A DNA stretch of 64,000 nt from NCBI RefSeq assembly GCF_014635725.1, contig NZ_BMDJ01000004.1, forward strand, positions 388,006 to 452,005, given 5' to 3'. The notes beneath the pieces were generated by a model, which worked only from the letters and a program-made list of their open reading frames with translations, made no database searches and had not been told where the DNA came from. Within the stretch, counting starts at the first letter, position 1. Each line of letters begins with the position of its first letter. Shown here in pieces: positions 8,956 to 19,200 of the stretch. A program made the translations under genes and the position numbers. This DNA is from Pedobacter mendelii (lineage in GTDB: Bacteria; Bacteroidota; Bacteroidia; Sphingobacteriales; Sphingobacteriaceae).

Positions 8956-10329
8956 CTATAATTTATATAGTTTCTGGGGATGTTGCTCGGCATGATTCAA
9001 AATCAAATTTAATATGTAGCTATTTGATTGATAAGTAGATAGATTCTCTTTAAACGGTTCGAAACCATCGTCTAAATAGTTTTTATCAGTAAAATAGCCC
9101 ATACCATAAAATTTTCCTTTTTCTACAACAAGACAACTTAACTCTTCATCTTTTCTACCCTCATCAACTAAAGCAAAGCTAGGTTGCATGTTTTGTATAT
9201 CCTCAAGTGCTGCGTTTAAACGTTTATTATAAATTGCTACGGTTTCAATCCCACTGCAAGCGCCAAAACATTGTCCGTTTTCATGTGCTGTGCATTTGGT
9301 AGCAGCCTTTTGTAAATAGCATAGCTTAGCACAAAGTTGATAAGTGTTTATTAAATGGTTTAAAAAATTATATCCTTCAAGAAGGTTATTAAAACTTTGT
9401 AACGGCTTGTTGTTCGTTTTATGCTTATCAATGGCCAGGCGTAAATAACCATTCTGACCTTCAAATACATACAAATCGTATTTATGTTCGTAGCGCTTCA
9501 TAGCCCGGTTATTTTCTGGCCAAAGTCGTTTTATTTCATTGGCTTCTAAAATTAAAGCCATCAATTCTGTACCGCAAACTACATAATCTATGTTGTATAT
9601 GTTTTTCAAAAAATCTTGACGCTGTCTGTTTGGTTTATTGCCTGTAAAATGACTTGTAACCCGTTTCTTTAGATCCTTTGCTTTTCCAACATAAATAATT
9701 TTGCCTTTATTATCTTTAAAATAATAAACCCCGGGTTGATTCGGTAGTCTGGTGACAGCAGCTTTATCCAAATGTGGCGGCAAAACTTGTTCTTTTGATG
9801 TTTTCTTTAGCATTTCAAAAATCACCCCATCTACATCATGTTGTTGTAGCAGATTGAAAAGTAAGCTTGTTGCATCTGCGTCGCCTGCAGCACGGTGTCT
9901 ATTTTGAAGAGGAATTTGCAAAGTGCTACATAATTTCCCTAAGCTGTAAGAAACTTTTCCAGGGAAAACCTTTCTGCTCATTCTAACAGTACAAAGTTTT
10001 TTACATTGTAAATCGTATCCTGCAGCTGCTAAATGATATTTTAAAAAGGAATAATCGAAGTTAACATTATGGGCTACAAATACTTTACCATTTAGTAACT
10101 GATAGATTTGCAAAGCAACTTCCGCAAAAGTAGGTGCAGATTTTACCATTTCATTATCAATGCCGGTTAAAGCTGTAATGTAAATAGGAATATTAATTTG
10201 AGGATTAATTAAAGTGGAATATCGCTCCACAACTTCGTTGCCATCATGAATATTTATGGCAACTTCGGTAATGCCATTCGCCGAAGCATGGCCACCGGTG
10301 GTTTCTATATCTACAATTGCGTATAACAT
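8956..10329 (-). CDS. DEDDh exonuclease - GIY-YIG nuclease fusion (DnaQ/UvrC-N-like)
   Basis: A 457-residue two-domain nuclease. The N-terminal DnaQ-like exonuclease shows all acidic residues: D7 and E9 (VDIETTG), D92 (NVNFDYSF), and H145 and D150 (HRAAGDADA). The GIY-YIG domain, about 195-280, has G200VYYF, Y213VGKAKDLKKR and the metal-binding E in LILEANEIK. The UvrC C-terminal RNase H-like nuclease and HhH domains are absent, so the incision half resembles Cho/UvrC-N. Such fusions are known in several phyla and are presumed to act in DNA repair; the exact substrate is inference. It is likely co-transcribed with the YjbR gene 2 nt downstream. Confidence 0.9.
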   Translation of the reverse strand: MLYAIVDIETTGGHASANGITEVAINIHDGNEVVERYSTLINPQINIPIYITALTGIDNEMVKSAPTFAEVALQIYQLLNGKVFVAHNVNFDYSFLKYHLAAAGYDLQCKKLCTVRMSRKVFPGKVSYSLGKLCSTLQIPLQNRHRAAGDADATSLLFNLLQQHDVDGVIFEMLKKTSKEQVLPPHLDKAAVTRLPNQPGVYYFKDNKGKIIYVGKAKDLKKRVTSHFTGNKPNRQRQDFLKNIYNIDYVVCGTELMALILEANEIKRLWPENNRAMKRYEHKYDLYVFEGQNGYLRLAIDKHKTNNKPLQSFNNLLEGYNFLNHLINTYQLCAKLCYLQKAATKCTAHENGQCFGACSGIETVAIYNKRLNAALEDIQNMQPSFALVDEGRKDEELSCLVVEKGKFYGMGYFTDKNYLDDGFEPFKENLSTYQSNSYILNLILNHAEQHPQKLYKL

Positions 10330-10540
10330 TCAATTAATTTGAATACAAATCTATACTAAAATAATTAGTAATGAAAATGTTCTTCACAAAATATTTATTA
10401 CCTTAATTTATGTAGATATGGAAATATGTTTTGCTGAATCTTATCATTTCTATTGTTGCTAATAATGATAAACTTTTAATACAAATCAGGAAGACTTTTT
10501 TGTTTTTTCTAAAACTATTGGTAAACCACTGAAATAAAAA

Positions 10541-10576
10541 AAGCGACTAACGTATTAACGTAGTCGCCTTTTTTTA
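10541..10576 (-). terminator. Rho-independent terminator of the outer-membrane protein gene
   Basis: On the minus strand GGCGACTACGT pairs with ACGTTAGTCGC (one bulged base) around a short loop and is followed by a run of T. It lies 15 nt beyond the stop at 10591. Confidence 0.75.
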
Positions 10577-10590
10577 TATGATTTGGATAA

Positions 10591-11220
10591 TTAAAGCTTA
10601 CTTAATAATTTACTTAAATTTGGCTTAATACCGATGGAAATTGGAACCGTATTGAAAACCCTGTTTTGAATTTTCGTGAAACCATACATATAACTCGCTT
10701 CAACAAATAAATTTGCGCCACCAATATTATACTCAATTCCGCCACCACCTTCAACAATTCCCATACCGTTATTCTTATTATCCATTGTAACCTGAAGTGT
10801 TTGTGCATTTACTCCTGCTTGAGGAGTTAACACAAAGCCACCCCCACCACCTGCGAATCCATAAAAGGCCCATTTATTAACTATTTTACGATAACCCAAA
10901 GCAACATTTAATAAATAAGTTGTTGCCCTTCCTTTCTGTAAAGTGTAAGTATAACCTGCATCTGGTGTAATCTGGTTAAATTCAAAAGCATGCAAACTAA
11001 CTTTTGGATATAGAAATAATCCACCATTACCCAAGCCTAAATTTATGCCTAGTGATGTAGAAAATTTTGGCTTTAAATAATCTGCAGTTTCGCCGATCGG
11101 AAAAGCAAAACCTATTCCACTCATCGAATAAAGTTTATCTGGTCGCCCGGTTTGAGCATTTGCTTGTGTCGCTAATCCTAACATCAGTACGACTATCGGA
11201 GTAAGTAATTTTAGTTTCAT
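10591..11220 (-). CDS. Outer-membrane beta-barrel-like protein
   Basis: A 209-residue exported protein with a clear signal peptide (MKLKLLTPIVVLMLGLATQANA, cleavage before QTGRP). The mature part is Gly- and aromatic-rich with alternating beta strands, for example SMSGIGFAFPIGE, FAGGGGGFVLTPQ and GGGIEYNIGGANLFVEASYMYG, as in small OMP_b-brl barrels. It ends PNLSKLLSKL rather than in an aromatic residue. Its gene is 11 nt downstream of a receiver-domain gene on the same strand, so the two are probably one transcript. No specific substrate or function can be named. Confidence 0.75.
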   Translation of the reverse strand: MKLKLLTPIVVLMLGLATQANAQTGRPDKLYSMSGIGFAFPIGETADYLKPKFSTSLGINLGLGNGGLFLYPKVSLHAFEFNQITPDAGYTYTLQKGRATTYLLNVALGYRKIVNKWAFYGFAGGGGGFVLTPQAGVNAQTLQVTMDNKNNGMGIVEGGGGIEYNIGGANLFVEASYMYGFTKIQNRVFNTVPISIGIKPNLSKLLSKL

Positions 11221-11231
11221 ATTTTTTATAT

Positions 11232-11594
11232 CTAATTTAAGGTTAATCTATTCACTTTTTGCAACATCAATGCAATGTTAAATGGCTTTTCTAAATAATC
11301 ATCGGGATGATATTTTTGAGCATTAATATACGTTTCATCATATCTTGCAGATGCCATAATCACAAGTATTTGTTCGGTATCAGGATTAGAGCGCAATTGT
11401 TTGAATACCGCTCTTCCATCCATTCCGTTTAACATTACATCTAAAATTATTAAATCGGGATTAAATTCTCTAATGGTTTTGAAAATAAATCTTGGAGATA
11501 ATAATGGGTAAACAGTGTAATGTTCACCTTCTAATGCAAGCTGAAAAACCTCTAAAATATCTGGGTCATCATCAACAATAAGTATTCTTTTCAA
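11232..11594 (-). CDS. Stand-alone response-regulator receiver protein
   Basis: A 120-residue CheY-like receiver domain with no output domain. The acidic pocket is D8-D9-D10, the phosphoacceptor aspartate lies in LIILDVMLNGMDG (about D52), the switch position is in IMASARYD, and the conserved lysine is in DYLEKPF. It is presumably a phosphorelay intermediate or acts by protein contact; the cognate kinase is not adjacent. It is followed after 11 nt by an outer-membrane protein gene, an uncommon partner. Confidence 0.9.
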   Translation of the reverse strand: MKRILIVDDDPDILEVFQLALEGEHYTVYPLLSPRFIFKTIREFNPDLIILDVMLNGMDGRAVFKQLRSNPDTEQILVIMASARYDETYINAQKYHPDDYLEKPFNIALMLQKVNRLTLN

Positions 11595-11715
11595 ATTTAT
11601 TTTCTGTTATTTTATTATTTAATACTGCTAATACAAAATCAGACACATAATGTTTCAGCTTAGCAGTTTTTTTTCTAAATTGTAAACTGATATTTCTAAC
11701 CAAATATTTTTTTCC

Positions 11716-12933
11716 ATGAAGGTAGATTACATTGCGTTATCTGTACCCGTATTTTTTATCCTTATCGGGATTGAACTTGCCTATAACTTTTATAAAAAAC
11801 TGGATTATTACAGGTTAAATGATAGTATTTCAAATTTAAGTCAGGGGATAGGGCAGCAGCTTACCGGCATTTTTATGAAAACGGCACTGTTTTTTGGTTA
11901 TAAGTATATTTTTGAACATTGGCGACTTTTCGAAATGCCAAAATCCATTTGGGTTTGGATTATCTTATTTATCGGTGTAGATTTTTTCTATTACTGGTTT
12001 CACCGTATGAGCCACCAGGTGAATGCCCTTTGGGCGGCACATATTGTTCACCATCAATCAGAAGAATACAATTTAACTGTTGCACTGCGCCAGAGCTGGT
12101 TTCAGGGATGGTTTAGCTGGGTTTTTTATTTACCCTTGGCTTTTGCCGGTTTCGACCCAATTATGTTCTTAACCTTGAGTTCTTTTAATACTTTATATCA
12201 ATTTTGGATTCATACCCGAGCCATTAAATCGATGGGTTTATTAGAATATATTTTGAATACGCCTTCACATCACCGGGTTCACCATGGTTCAAATCCAAAA
12301 TACATCGATAAAAATCATGCTGGCACGCTAATTATTTGGGATAAATTTTTCGGGACTTTTCAAAAGGAAGAAGAGGAAGTTTATTACGGCATCACGAAAC
12401 CTTTAGCCAGCTGGAATCCGGTTTGGGCAAACCTCCATTATTGGGATGATTTGGTGAAAACTGCCAATCAATCTCCTAAATTTAGTGATAAATTAAAGGT
12501 ATTTTTAAAACCGCGAGGATGGTTTCCGGCTCATTTAGGTGGTTTTCAACTGGCGCCAGAAATAAATGCAGCTGTTTATAAAAAGTATAATCCTGGCTAT
12601 CAAAATAAATTAACAGGTTACGTTTTGGTACAGTTTGCTATTGCTTTGGGTGCTGGTTCGCTCATTTTATTTTCTTATACCAAAATGGAAATTACCGCCT
12701 TACTTTCGGGAACATCATTCACCATGCTTACTTTAATAAGTTGTGGCGCACTATTAGAGCAAAAAAAATGGCTGGTAAAATTCGAATACGGTAGATTATT
12801 ATTAAGTTTTTTATTGGTTTTTATTTTAAAATTTCCAATTGGTTATCAAGTAATATTTGCAGGCATACAGTTAATATCCGTAATTTGGTTCTTCAGTTTG
12901 CAAAAAGCAAATCCCGTTACCAATGAAAACTAA
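11716..12933 (+). CDS. Fatty-acid hydroxylase/sterol desaturase superfamily protein, alkylglycerol monooxygenase-like
   Basis: A 405-residue integral-membrane di-iron oxygenase. Histidine boxes are H96-RMS-H100, H109-IV-H112-H113 and H185-H186-RV-H189-H190. Beyond the superfamily motifs it carries stretches that I recognise from eukaryotic alkylglycerol monooxygenase (AGMO): FYYWFHRMSH, EEYNLTVALRQS, LYQFWIHT, LNTPSHHRVHHG, and DKNHAGTLIIWDKFFGTF. About four extra C-terminal helices (290-395) extend it. AGMO cleaves the ether bond of alkylglycerols; whether this bacterial protein uses pterin is unknown. The downstream lysoplasmalogenase gene overlaps it by 11 nt and fits an ether-lipid role. 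Confidence 0.88.
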   Translation: MKVDYIALSVPVFFILIGIELAYNFYKKLDYYRLNDSISNLSQGIGQQLTGIFMKTALFFGYKYIFEHWRLFEMPKSIWVWIILFIGVDFFYYWFHRMSHQVNALWAAHIVHHQSEEYNLTVALRQSWFQGWFSWVFYLPLAFAGFDPIMFLTLSSFNTLYQFWIHTRAIKSMGLLEYILNTPSHHRVHHGSNPKYIDKNHAGTLIIWDKFFGTFQKEEEEVYYGITKPLASWNPVWANLHYWDDLVKTANQSPKFSDKLKVFLKPRGWFPAHLGGFQLAPEINAAVYKKYNPGYQNKLTGYVLVQFAIALGAGSLILFSYTKMEITALLSGTSFTMLTLISCGALLEQKKWLVKFEYGRLLLSFLLVFILKFPIGYQVIFAGIQLISVIWFFSLQKANPVTNEN

Positions 12934-13615
12934 ACTATTTGCCTCAATTTTTGCGCTTATATTTATCGTTCAACTATATGCAGAAACGATAAGTAATATT
13001 CCACTTCGTAATTTTTCAAAACCACTTATTGTTATTACCTTATTGATTTGGCTTTACAGCAGTACAAATCTTAAAGGAAGGTTTCACAAACGCATATTTA
13101 CAGGTTTAGTTTTTGGTTTAATTGGCGATATTTTTTTGATGCTGCAATCTGGCAGACCAAGCTTTTTCATGTTCGGTTTAATTGCATTTTTGTTTTGCCA
13201 TATTTTTTACATCAGGGCATTTATCCTCGACCATAAATCTAATCCCAATTACAAGAATCCTTTCTTTTTATGGGCAACTGGGGCCTTTGCAATCTTCTGC
13301 TCGGGTTTGTTTTTTTACCTGCAGCCAAATTTGGGTGCCATGCAATTTCTGGTTTTAATGTACGCCGTCATCATTACATTTATGGCAATAATGGCCGTTA
13401 ACCGTTACGGTAAAGTAAATATTTTCAGTTTTAAATTGATACTTTTTGGGTCTATATTCTTCCTTTTTTCTGATAGTGTGTTGGCGGTTAATAAGTTCAC
13501 ACAGCCCATTCCTCAAGCAGGCGTAGTAATTATGGCTAGCTACATGATTGCGCAATACCTCATCGTTTACGGAACAATTGCTAGAGAATTGGTGGTGAAA
13601 CAAACGGAAATTTAA
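12923..13615 (+). CDS. Lysoplasmalogenase (YhhN/TMEM86 family)
   Basis: A 230-residue membrane protein with about eight hydrophobic segments and the YhhN-family pattern, including FGLIGDIFLML, FLFCHIFYIRAF and a C-terminal FLFSDSVLAVNKF followed by SYMIAQYLIVYG. TMEM86B homologues hydrolyse the vinyl-ether bond of lysoplasmalogens, releasing a fatty aldehyde. The conserved aspartates of the G(L/D)xGDxFL and SDxxLAxN motifs are present. Its start overlaps the AGMO-like gene by 11 nt, implying translational coupling and a common ether-lipid substrate class. Confidence 0.88.
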   Translation: MKTKLFASIFALIFIVQLYAETISNIPLRNFSKPLIVITLLIWLYSSTNLKGRFHKRIFTGLVFGLIGDIFLMLQSGRPSFFMFGLIAFLFCHIFYIRAFILDHKSNPNYKNPFFLWATGAFAIFCSGLFFYLQPNLGAMQFLVLMYAVIITFMAIMAVNRYGKVNIFSFKLILFGSIFFLFSDSVLAVNKFTQPIPQAGVVIMASYMIAQYLIVYGTIARELVVKQTEI

Positions 13616-13660
13616 GCCTCACCCTGTCAATGATTATATGTTATATTCTTTTGTGCGAGT

Positions 13661-13765
13661 CCCTCCCCAGAGGAGAGAAAAACAAAGGTCCGTAGCTTTG
13701 ACCCATAGCATTATTACCACAGGGTTTAAAGTATTGCTCGTTGAAACCCTTTCCTCTGGAGAGGG
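13661..13765. repeat. Imperfect long-range inverted repeat in a non-coding spacer
   Basis: CCCTCCCCAGAGGA (13661-13674) is the reverse complement, with one mismatch, of TCCTCTGGAGAGGG (13752-13765). A smaller hairpin AGGGTTT/AAACCCT lies inside. A third related stretch (CAAAGGGAGAGGC, 13797-13809) runs into the last codons of the PBP1C gene. This resembles dispersed palindromic repeats found between Bacteroidota genes; it codes for nothing convincing. Confidence 0.6.
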
Positions 13766-13788
13766 CGACTACAAAATTTGCCTCACTT

Positions 13789-16170
13789 CTATCTTTCAAA
13801 GGGAGAGGCTTTATCTAATACCGTAAAAGTTTGCACTAGTCTTTCTCCGTTTTCATCAACGAGCGTTAATGTATGTTTCCCAGGTGGCGGACTAATTGCC
13901 AATTGATGGTAGTTTGTGGTTGTGGCAACATAATCATTATCAATATGCCAATATATTTTTGAGCTTTGATTCCTGTGTGCTGCATTTAAAACAATTTTGC
14001 CTCGTGCGCCATCTAATTCTAAAGGAATGTAAACCGTTGCTCCATTCTTTGGATAAATCAATTCCATTACACTATTGCCACCAGAAACATCGCAACCAGT
14101 CTTAAAGGGAGGCGAGGTTTTATAATCACTATTTTTAATTTTATAATAGTATTCCATCGCTGGTGGTAAAATGAACCAACTTTTATGTTGCATATTGGTT
14201 ACACTTTCGCATTGGTCGGTTACTCGGTAAATCCCCGCTCTATCCAAATGAATGGTTTTATGAAACGGACAAACCACAGTTTTTTCGCCAGCTGTGGGTG
14301 CCAACTCATCTATTACATCAGGACAAGATTCGCCTGCTTTGTAGCCACTTTGTTTACAAACCTTAATTTTCTTTAGCTTAGTTTTTGGCGTTTCAAACCA
14401 CTTGCCGTTGGGTAGCAGTCTAAAAATATCAAATAGGACAGGAGCGGCTGCCTCAATACCAACCAAACCTGGTCGGCCTTCGCCATCGGCATTGCCAACC
14501 CAAACACAAACTACATAATTGGGCGTTAAACCAACCGCCCATGCATCCCGGAAACCAAAACTCGTTCCGGTTTTCCAAGCCACTCTTTGCGATGATGAAA
14601 ACTGTTCCCACAAACCTTCATCACCAGGACGCATTACTTCTTCCATGGCATTAAAAGTAGCCCAGATGGCACCATGGTCTAAAAAGGAATTGCGTTGATA
14701 ATCCTTTTCATCTTTCTTAAACGTCTTATAATATGTGGCTTGATTGTAATCTGCCGGGTTGTATAAACCTTTGTACGTATTGAAATGGTTTAAGGTACGC
14801 ACCATGCTCATATACGTATTGGCTAAATCCCACATGGTAACTTCGCTTCCTCCTAAAATTAGAGATAAACCATAATGGTCTGCAGGTTGGTTTAGCGTAC
14901 CAATACCCAGTTTTTTCAGCTTATCGTAAAACCGTTCGTATTTATATTGCTGCAACATTTTAACGGCAGGAATATTTAACGAGCGACTTAAAGCTTTATC
15001 AGCAGCAATTGCACCATCGTAACCCAAATCATAATTTTGCGGGGAATATCCTGCGATTTGTGTCGGCACATCAGGAATCAAGGTATGCGGCAAAATAAAT
15101 CCATCGTTCAGCATACTGGCGTAAAGCAAGGGTTTTAATGTACTTCCCGGACTTCGAGGCGCCTTTATCATATCAACATGGCTTTGTAAATCTGCATTTT
15201 CTGGTTGATATATATTTCCGACATAACTTACTACTTCTCCGGTTCTGGCATTTAAAACCAAAGCCGATATGTTATTAATATCGTTGGCTCTGTAACGGTT
15301 ATTGTATCGCTTTAAAATGGCGTTTATCTTGAGTTGAACATCTTCATTCAAAGTGGAAGTTATTCTTGTAGAATTGATTTCTAAACTAGCTCTTTCTTGC
15401 TTAAAGCGGTTTAATAAATGTGGTGCATTTTGAGGCAAGGGTAGCGGCTTGCCCGGAACAGGTTCTAGCTTAGCCAAGTTGGCTGTATTTTGGTCGATGT
15501 ATTTTAGCTTTGCTAATTTATCCAATAAATCGTTTCGCTTTTTAATTAATCTTGCTGAGTTTTTTCCGGGATGAACCAGCGATGGGCTATTTGGTAAAAC
15601 GGCTAAAGTTGCCATTTCTCCCCAAGAAAGCGTTTTGGCATCTCTGCCATAATAACGCCAACTTGCTGCATCTAAACCCACAACATTACTTCCAAAAGGT
15701 GCGTTTGCTGCGTACAGACCAATAATTTCTTTTTTCGAATATTTTAACTCTAACCTGAAAGCTAGAATGATTTCGTAGAATTTTTGCCAAACTGTTCTAT
15801 CTTTCTTTCTTGATAAACGAATGATTTGCATGGTTAAGGTGCTGCCGCCACTTACTACACTTTTAGCTTTGAAGTTTTGACGCATCGCCCTGCTCATGGC
15901 TAAAAAATCTATTCCGAAATGGCTATAAAATCGCTTATCTTCAAAAGCAATAATGCAATCCTTAAATTTTACGGGAACAGAATCGGCGACGGGAAAGCGC
16001 CATTGTCCATCACTTGCGATAGCTGCACTTAACAAATTTCCATTACTCGCCTCAATTACAAATGAAGTAGGAGATTTGAAAAGTTTAGCTGGAAGTAGAA
16101 ATAAAAACACCAAAAGCAATAAGATACAGATGATATCGGTAAAAATAATTGCCTTTGGTATTTTACTCAT
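13789..16170 (-). CDS. pbpC: Penicillin-binding protein 1C
   Basis: A bifunctional peptidoglycan glycosyltransferase/transpeptidase-like protein of 793 residues, anchored by an N-terminal helix (about 8-28). The GT51 domain carries the catalytic E77 in AFEDKRFYSHFG and SGGSTLTMQ (107-115). The penicillin-binding domain has SxxK as S343-T-L-K346 and KTG in VAWKTGTSFGFRDAW. A C-terminal BiPBP_C domain (about 700-785) ends the protein. The last residues SPFER are encoded by the flanking repeat, so the original stop may have been altered. It follows the alpha-2-macroglobulin gene on the same strand, the standard pairing for PBP1C. Confidence 0.95.
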   Translation of the reverse strand: MSKIPKAIIFTDIICILLLLVFLFLLPAKLFKSPTSFVIEASNGNLLSAAIASDGQWRFPVADSVPVKFKDCIIAFEDKRFYSHFGIDFLAMSRAMRQNFKAKSVVSGGSTLTMQIIRLSRKKDRTVWQKFYEIILAFRLELKYSKKEIIGLYAANAPFGSNVVGLDAASWRYYGRDAKTLSWGEMATLAVLPNSPSLVHPGKNSARLIKKRNDLLDKLAKLKYIDQNTANLAKLEPVPGKPLPLPQNAPHLLNRFKQERASLEINSTRITSTLNEDVQLKINAILKRYNNRYRANDINNISALVLNARTGEVVSYVGNIYQPENADLQSHVDMIKAPRSPGSTLKPLLYASMLNDGFILPHTLIPDVPTQIAGYSPQNYDLGYDGAIAADKALSRSLNIPAVKMLQQYKYERFYDKLKKLGIGTLNQPADHYGLSLILGGSEVTMWDLANTYMSMVRTLNHFNTYKGLYNPADYNQATYYKTFKKDEKDYQRNSFLDHGAIWATFNAMEEVMRPGDEGLWEQFSSSQRVAWKTGTSFGFRDAWAVGLTPNYVVCVWVGNADGEGRPGLVGIEAAAPVLFDIFRLLPNGKWFETPKTKLKKIKVCKQSGYKAGESCPDVIDELAPTAGEKTVVCPFHKTIHLDRAGIYRVTDQCESVTNMQHKSWFILPPAMEYYYKIKNSDYKTSPPFKTGCDVSGGNSVMELIYPKNGATVYIPLELDGARGKIVLNAAHRNQSSKIYWHIDNDYVATTTNYHQLAISPPPGKHTLTLVDENGERLVQTFTVLDKASPFER

Positions 16171-16294
16171 TTACATTATAAAAATTTTAATCGTAGCCTC
16201 CAGCTACAATATATATGTTGTTTTATTTATAATTTGAAGAAACTATTATTTTTTCTAGTCTTAACCTCAACCTCATTCTTAACCTCAGCCTCAA

Positions 16295-19200
16295 CTACTT
16301 TACCACCTGAACCCATTTTCCATCTTGCGTAGCAGAAATATCATTGTTGTACATCGCCTCGCATTGAACTGCCGATAAATAATACTTCCCTAAATAAGAG
16401 GCATTTAGCAGAACCTTATAAACCAGGCTTTCATTTTCACGGATATTGAAATAGGTGAAAACCCTGTCATCACGAATATCCTGATAGGTAAAAGGCGATG
16501 ATGCCAAAATACTCTGATTATCGTTCACTCGTGTGTTGATAATTTCCCATCCCGAAGGGAAAATTTGGGTAAGCGCCATCTGTTCGTAATAACCCATTCT
16601 ACCAGGATTTTTTATAGTCACTTCTGCATAAAAATCAGTTCCCTGTTTTAAAGTCGTTGGGTCTAAGGCCGTGCCGTTTAAACGTTTATAAACCACGTTC
16701 ATATCCAAAACATCAGATCGGTTGGGTAAGAAATTATTCTGGCCCGCAACAGGTTGACCTTCCAAAACCAAACGAACAAACAACACATTATTGCCATTAT
16801 TGGTTATTGATGCTGTGTTTCCTTTAAAGCTGACAGCCGTACTGTTGATGTACTGACCAGAATTTACAGGTGCAGATTTTCCATCTAACACATATTGGTA
16901 TTGCAACTTATTTGATGATTGATTGGTGCCACAGAACTTCGCGATAGCCAATAAACTGTAAGCCGTAGTTTGGGTGCTGTACCATGTGTTTTCACCTAAT
17001 TTAGCAGCCAAGGGTTGCAATAAACTTGCTGCCTTTGCTTTTTGTCCAAGCAAGGTTAACGTTTCTAAAATCATCGCCTCATCACGGACATCGGAACCAT
17101 AGGTTCCGCCGAGTTGTTTGTAAGGTTGTATTGAAGTGTCTAATCCGCGAATCATGTTTTGCGCCACATCGTTTTGACCTGCTAACTTATATGCAGCGGC
17201 CAAGCGCCATTTTGCAGAAACCGACAAATACTCAAAAGCTTTCAATCTGTTCATCGCGGCCATTTCTGGTTTTTTAGCCAGGGCAAGCATATATAAACGA
17301 TAAGCTTGAGATAAATCGCCACCATAAAAATTATTACTGTTTGGTGCCCAATTTGCAGCTTTAGCTTTTTGGAAACGCAACAATTCGTCCAATAATCCAA
17401 CAGGTAAAGTATAACCTGCATTCTGTGCTTCAACTAAAAAATGACCGCCATAATTACTTCCCCATTCATCTGCATTTGCATCGCCGGGCCAATAAGATAA
17501 GCCCCCATCAGTAGTTTGGAAACCCTTAATTCGGGTAATTCCGGCTTTGATGTTTTTCTCAGTCATGGCTTTTTGTTGCTCACTTAGCGGGCTTAATCTA
17601 TCCAAATACAATTGAGGAAAAATGCCTGAGGTAGTTTGCTCAATACATCCATGTGGATATTGAATCAGGTAACTCAAACGTTTTTTAAGGTTAATCGATG
17701 GGATAGATGACACCTCTAACGTTCCTGAATTTGTACCATTCATTCCGATAGGTGAATAATTTACAGCCCATTTTTGTCCGGGTTGAACCGTTGCGGAAAC
17801 CACATTTGTGATGTAAGGATTTGGATTTCGAATGTCCATTTCTACATCATAATCTGTTCGTTCTCCTCCACTTTGCGCAATCACCTTCACTTTGGTAATA
17901 CCAACCGTGTTTGGCGCTTTCACCTCGAAATACGCCATCTGCTCGCCAGTTTGCTTGTAGTAAAGTTGTTGTTTATTTGTGCCCTGAACAATCAAATTAT
18001 TCGCCTGAAGTTGTACAGAAACATTCTTTAAATTTTTCTCTGTAGCAAAAACCGTAACTGGCAAAGTAAAGGTTTCACCCGGACCAATTACTCGAGGTAA
18101 TGTTGCCAAAACCATCAAAGGTTTTTTCACCTGAACGGATTTTTCTGCAAATCCATAAGCAGCATCCTGACCAGCAACAACCATTGCCCGTACAGCGCCA
18201 ATATATTGTGGCAATTTAAATTTATGCGTTTTACTTTCGCCTTTACCAATTGTAAATGGTCCCATAAATTTTACAACCGCTTTAAATCGGTTTGCCTTAG
18301 CCGGATTAAGATTTTTGTTGATGCTACCATCACCACCAATACTTAAAATGCGTTCTAAATTACCTCCCCAAGCGCCTAAAACGTAATCAAATAAATCCCA
18401 GGTTTTAACACCCAATCCTTCACGGGCATAAAAAGCACCATGTGGATCTGGCGTTTTAAAACGGGTCAAATCCAACAATCCTTCATCAACCAAAGCAATG
18501 GTATAAGTCATTGCCTTGCCGTTTTGCTCACCTACGGTAATGGTATTTTCGGTTTCAGGTTTAATTTTATCCAACATTTTTATGGTTGGTTTTAAAATCG
18601 TTTGTGGGTCTTCAACAGAAATTGGAATTGCACCATACATTCTGATTGGCAAATCATTAACGGTTTGTGCATGAGGTTGTAACAGCGTAATGTTTGCGAA
18701 AACATTCGGTGCCATTTCTTTCTCGGCTTTAAATTTATATTGCGTTTGTCCTGCCTCAGTATCAATCCAGAAGGTTTTTAAAACGCGACTGCCATTTTCA
18801 ATAGAAACCAATGCTCTACCATTTTTAGCGGTAGGAATGGTTAGCGTAATGTCTTCACCAACGGTAAATTTCTCTTTGTTGGCAGTAAAAGATAACATCG
18901 ATGCCTCCGTTGGATTTGTACCTTGCTCACGTTGTGCCCATCCTGGCCAATCTACATAAACAGATTTTCCGGTTACGTGGCCACCATTTAAATCGCGAAC
19001 CAAAATCAAATATCTTCCCCATTCTGGCTCGTTTATGCGTAAATTCCAACTCCCTTTACCATTTGATAAACTTACCTGATGCGTTTCTACCAACTTATTG
19101 TATTGGTTTTGTGTGAAATTTGCATAAGTGTATTGGTTATCCTGTTCCCACCACCAACGCCATTGCGTTTTATATAATTCTACCTGAACAGTTTTACTGC

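Noticed and set aside
13638..13826. 62-codon frame after the lysoplasmalogenase gene
   Set aside because: It is made of the intergenic inverted repeat and overlaps the end of the PBP1C gene; no protein-like pattern.
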